Below, in pieces: positions 6,213 to 7,033 of a stretch of 7,033 nucleotides of DNA; the first letter of the stretch is position 1, and each line of letters opens with the position of its first letter. This stretch comes from Ignavibacteriales bacterium CG12_big_fil_rev_8_21_14_0_65_30_8. Lineage in GTDB: Bacteria; Bacteroidota; Ignavibacteria; Ignavibacteriales; Ignavibacteriaceae. Position numbers and translations under genes: made by a program. Where the stretch lies: positions 326 to 7,358 of the forward strand of contig PFGS01000140.1 of the NCBI GenBank assembly GCA_002783525.1, read 5' to 3'. The notes under the pieces were generated by a model that was not told the origin of the DNA, made no database searches, and saw nothing but the letters and a program-made list of their open reading frames with translations.

Positions 6213-6982
6213 GAATCTTTTCTGTGAACCTGAGTAGCAGAAGCCTGAGCAGTTGGTGTTACAATTATTTCATTAATATTTACGTGTGATTTTCTTGTAG
6301 CTGCAAATAAAACTAGATCGGCAATATCATCACCGTCCAATGGAGTAATTCCCTTATAAACATTTTTTGCTCTTTCTTTATCGCCTTTAAAACGTACTTC
6401 ACTGAATTCTGTTTCAACTAAACCTGGGGCTATATTTGTGACTCTGATATTGTGTTCAAGTGTATCCATTCTGATTGCTTCACTGAGTGAATTAACAGCA
6501 AATTTTGTTGCACAATAAACATTTCCATATGGATAAACCTGATGTCCGGCAATAGAACCCAAATTAATAACATGCCCTTCATTTTGTTTTATCATAAAAG
6601 GCAGAACATAACGGGTAACGTATAAAAGACCCTTAAGGTTGGTGTCTATCATTTCTTCCCAGTCCTCAATATTGCCGTCATTTATTTTACTGAAACCCTT
6701 GGCAAGTCCTGCATTATTTATTAAAATATCAATCTTATTCCATTCGGAAGGTAATGAAGAAATTGATTGTTTTACTTTATATAAATTTCTTACATCCAAT
6801 TCAAAAGCAAATACTTTTACTTCGAATTTTTTCTTAATGTCTTCAGTTAATTCGTTTAATTTATCCATCCTTCTTGCAGATAAAATTAAGTTTGCTCCTT
6901 CTTTGGCAAAAGCAATTGCACAGGCTTTTCCTATTCCGGCAGAAGCACCCGTAATAAAAACAGTTTTATTTTTTAATCTCAT
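6209..6982 (-). CDS. YdfG-like short-chain dehydrogenase/reductase (NADP-dependent 3-hydroxy acid dehydrogenase type)
   Basis: This is a complete 257-residue classical SDR. It has cofactor motif 'TGASAGIG' (residues 11-18) and an Arg pair 'SARR' (35-38) after strand 2 that favours NADP(H). 'DV' (63-64) and 'NNAG' (89-92) follow, then Asn115 in 'DTNLKG' and the catalytic Ser143, Tyr156 and Lys160 ('YCATK'). The C-terminal half, with 'IAPGLVETEFSEVRFKGD', 'SHVNINEI' and a final 'VHR', closely follows E. coli YdfG, which oxidises L-allo-threonine, serine and 3-hydroxy acids and reduces malonic semialdehyde. A similar soluble role is expected, though substrate assignments within SDRs are weak from sequence alone. 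The ATG at 6982 is preceded by GGAG (6996-6993), 10 bp upstream. The stop overlaps the convergent glycosyltransferase stop. The 51 bp upstream to the window edge show no clear promoter. Nothing ties the gene to the polyketide cassette other than position. Confidence 0.92.
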   Translation of the reverse strand: MRLKNKTVFITGASAGIGKACAIAFAKEGANLILSARRMDKLNELTEDIKKKFEVKVFAFELDVRNLYKVKQSISSLPSEWNKIDILINNAGLAKGFSKINDGNIEDWEEMIDTNLKGLLYVTRYVLPFMIKQNEGHVINLGSIAGHQVYPYGNVYCATKFAVNSLSEAIRMDTLEHNIRVTNIAPGLVETEFSEVRFKGDKERAKNVYKGITPLDGDDIADLVLFAATRKSHVNINEIIVTPTAQASATQVHRKDS

Positions 6983-7033
6983 TAAAATATATCTCCGTAT
7001 TTAAGCTTTAATAAATGTTATATATTTTCTAAT

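Noticed and set aside
6639..7004. Plus-strand open frame of 121 codons over the dehydrogenase N-terminus
   Set aside because: It is antisense to the conserved SDR cofactor and NNAG region, and its hydrophobic composition is what the reverse complement would give.

Overview
The window is a gene-dense, AT-rich stretch of bacterial chromosome. Every gap between genes is under 100 bp. Base composition, sparse Shine-Dalgarno sequences, PilW/PilX-like minor pilins, an enlarged GroES-like protein and a type III PKS/methyltransferase/flavoprotein cassette together suggest the Bacteroidota/Ignavibacteriota/Chlorobiota group. That placement is inferred from protein style. No rRNA or other phylogenetic marker is present.

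Layout from left to right. (1) 1-1482, plus strand: the 3' part of a PilW-like minor pilin gene, directly abutted (TAA then ATG, no spacer) by a PilX-like gene. These look like the end of a type IV pilus or pseudopilus operon entering from the left. (2) 1508-1882, minus strand: a 124-residue GroES-family protein with an enlarged roof-loop region and no groEL beside it. (3) 1949-4869, minus strand: a three-gene cassette transcribed in the order type III polyketide synthase, SAM-dependent methyltransferase, FAD-dependent oxidoreductase. The genes overlap by 1 bp and 17 bp. The methyltransferase frame is broken near 3531-3548, so as written it does not encode one continuous protein. (4) 4956-6212, plus strand: a GT4-type glycosyltransferase, divergent from the polyketide cassette, with a TTG start. 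(5) 6209-6982, minus strand: a YdfG-like short-chain dehydrogenase whose stop codon overlaps the glycosyltransferase stop.

How the genes may work together: the cassette has the logic of Streptomyces srsABC and Bacillus bpsAB. A type III PKS makes an alkylresorcinol or alkylpyrone from a fatty acyl starter, the methyltransferase methylates it, and a flavoprotein adjusts its oxidation state. The product here is unknown. The flavoprotein resembles the geranylgeranyl-reductase/FixC family more than classical aromatic hydroxylases, which makes the last step uncertain. The broken methyltransferase means that the pathway is altered in this strain, the methyltransferase is lost, or the assembly contains an indel. 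The glycosyltransferase and dehydrogenase are not clearly linked to this pathway.

No tRNA, rRNA, CRISPR array, insertion sequence or phage gene was recognised.
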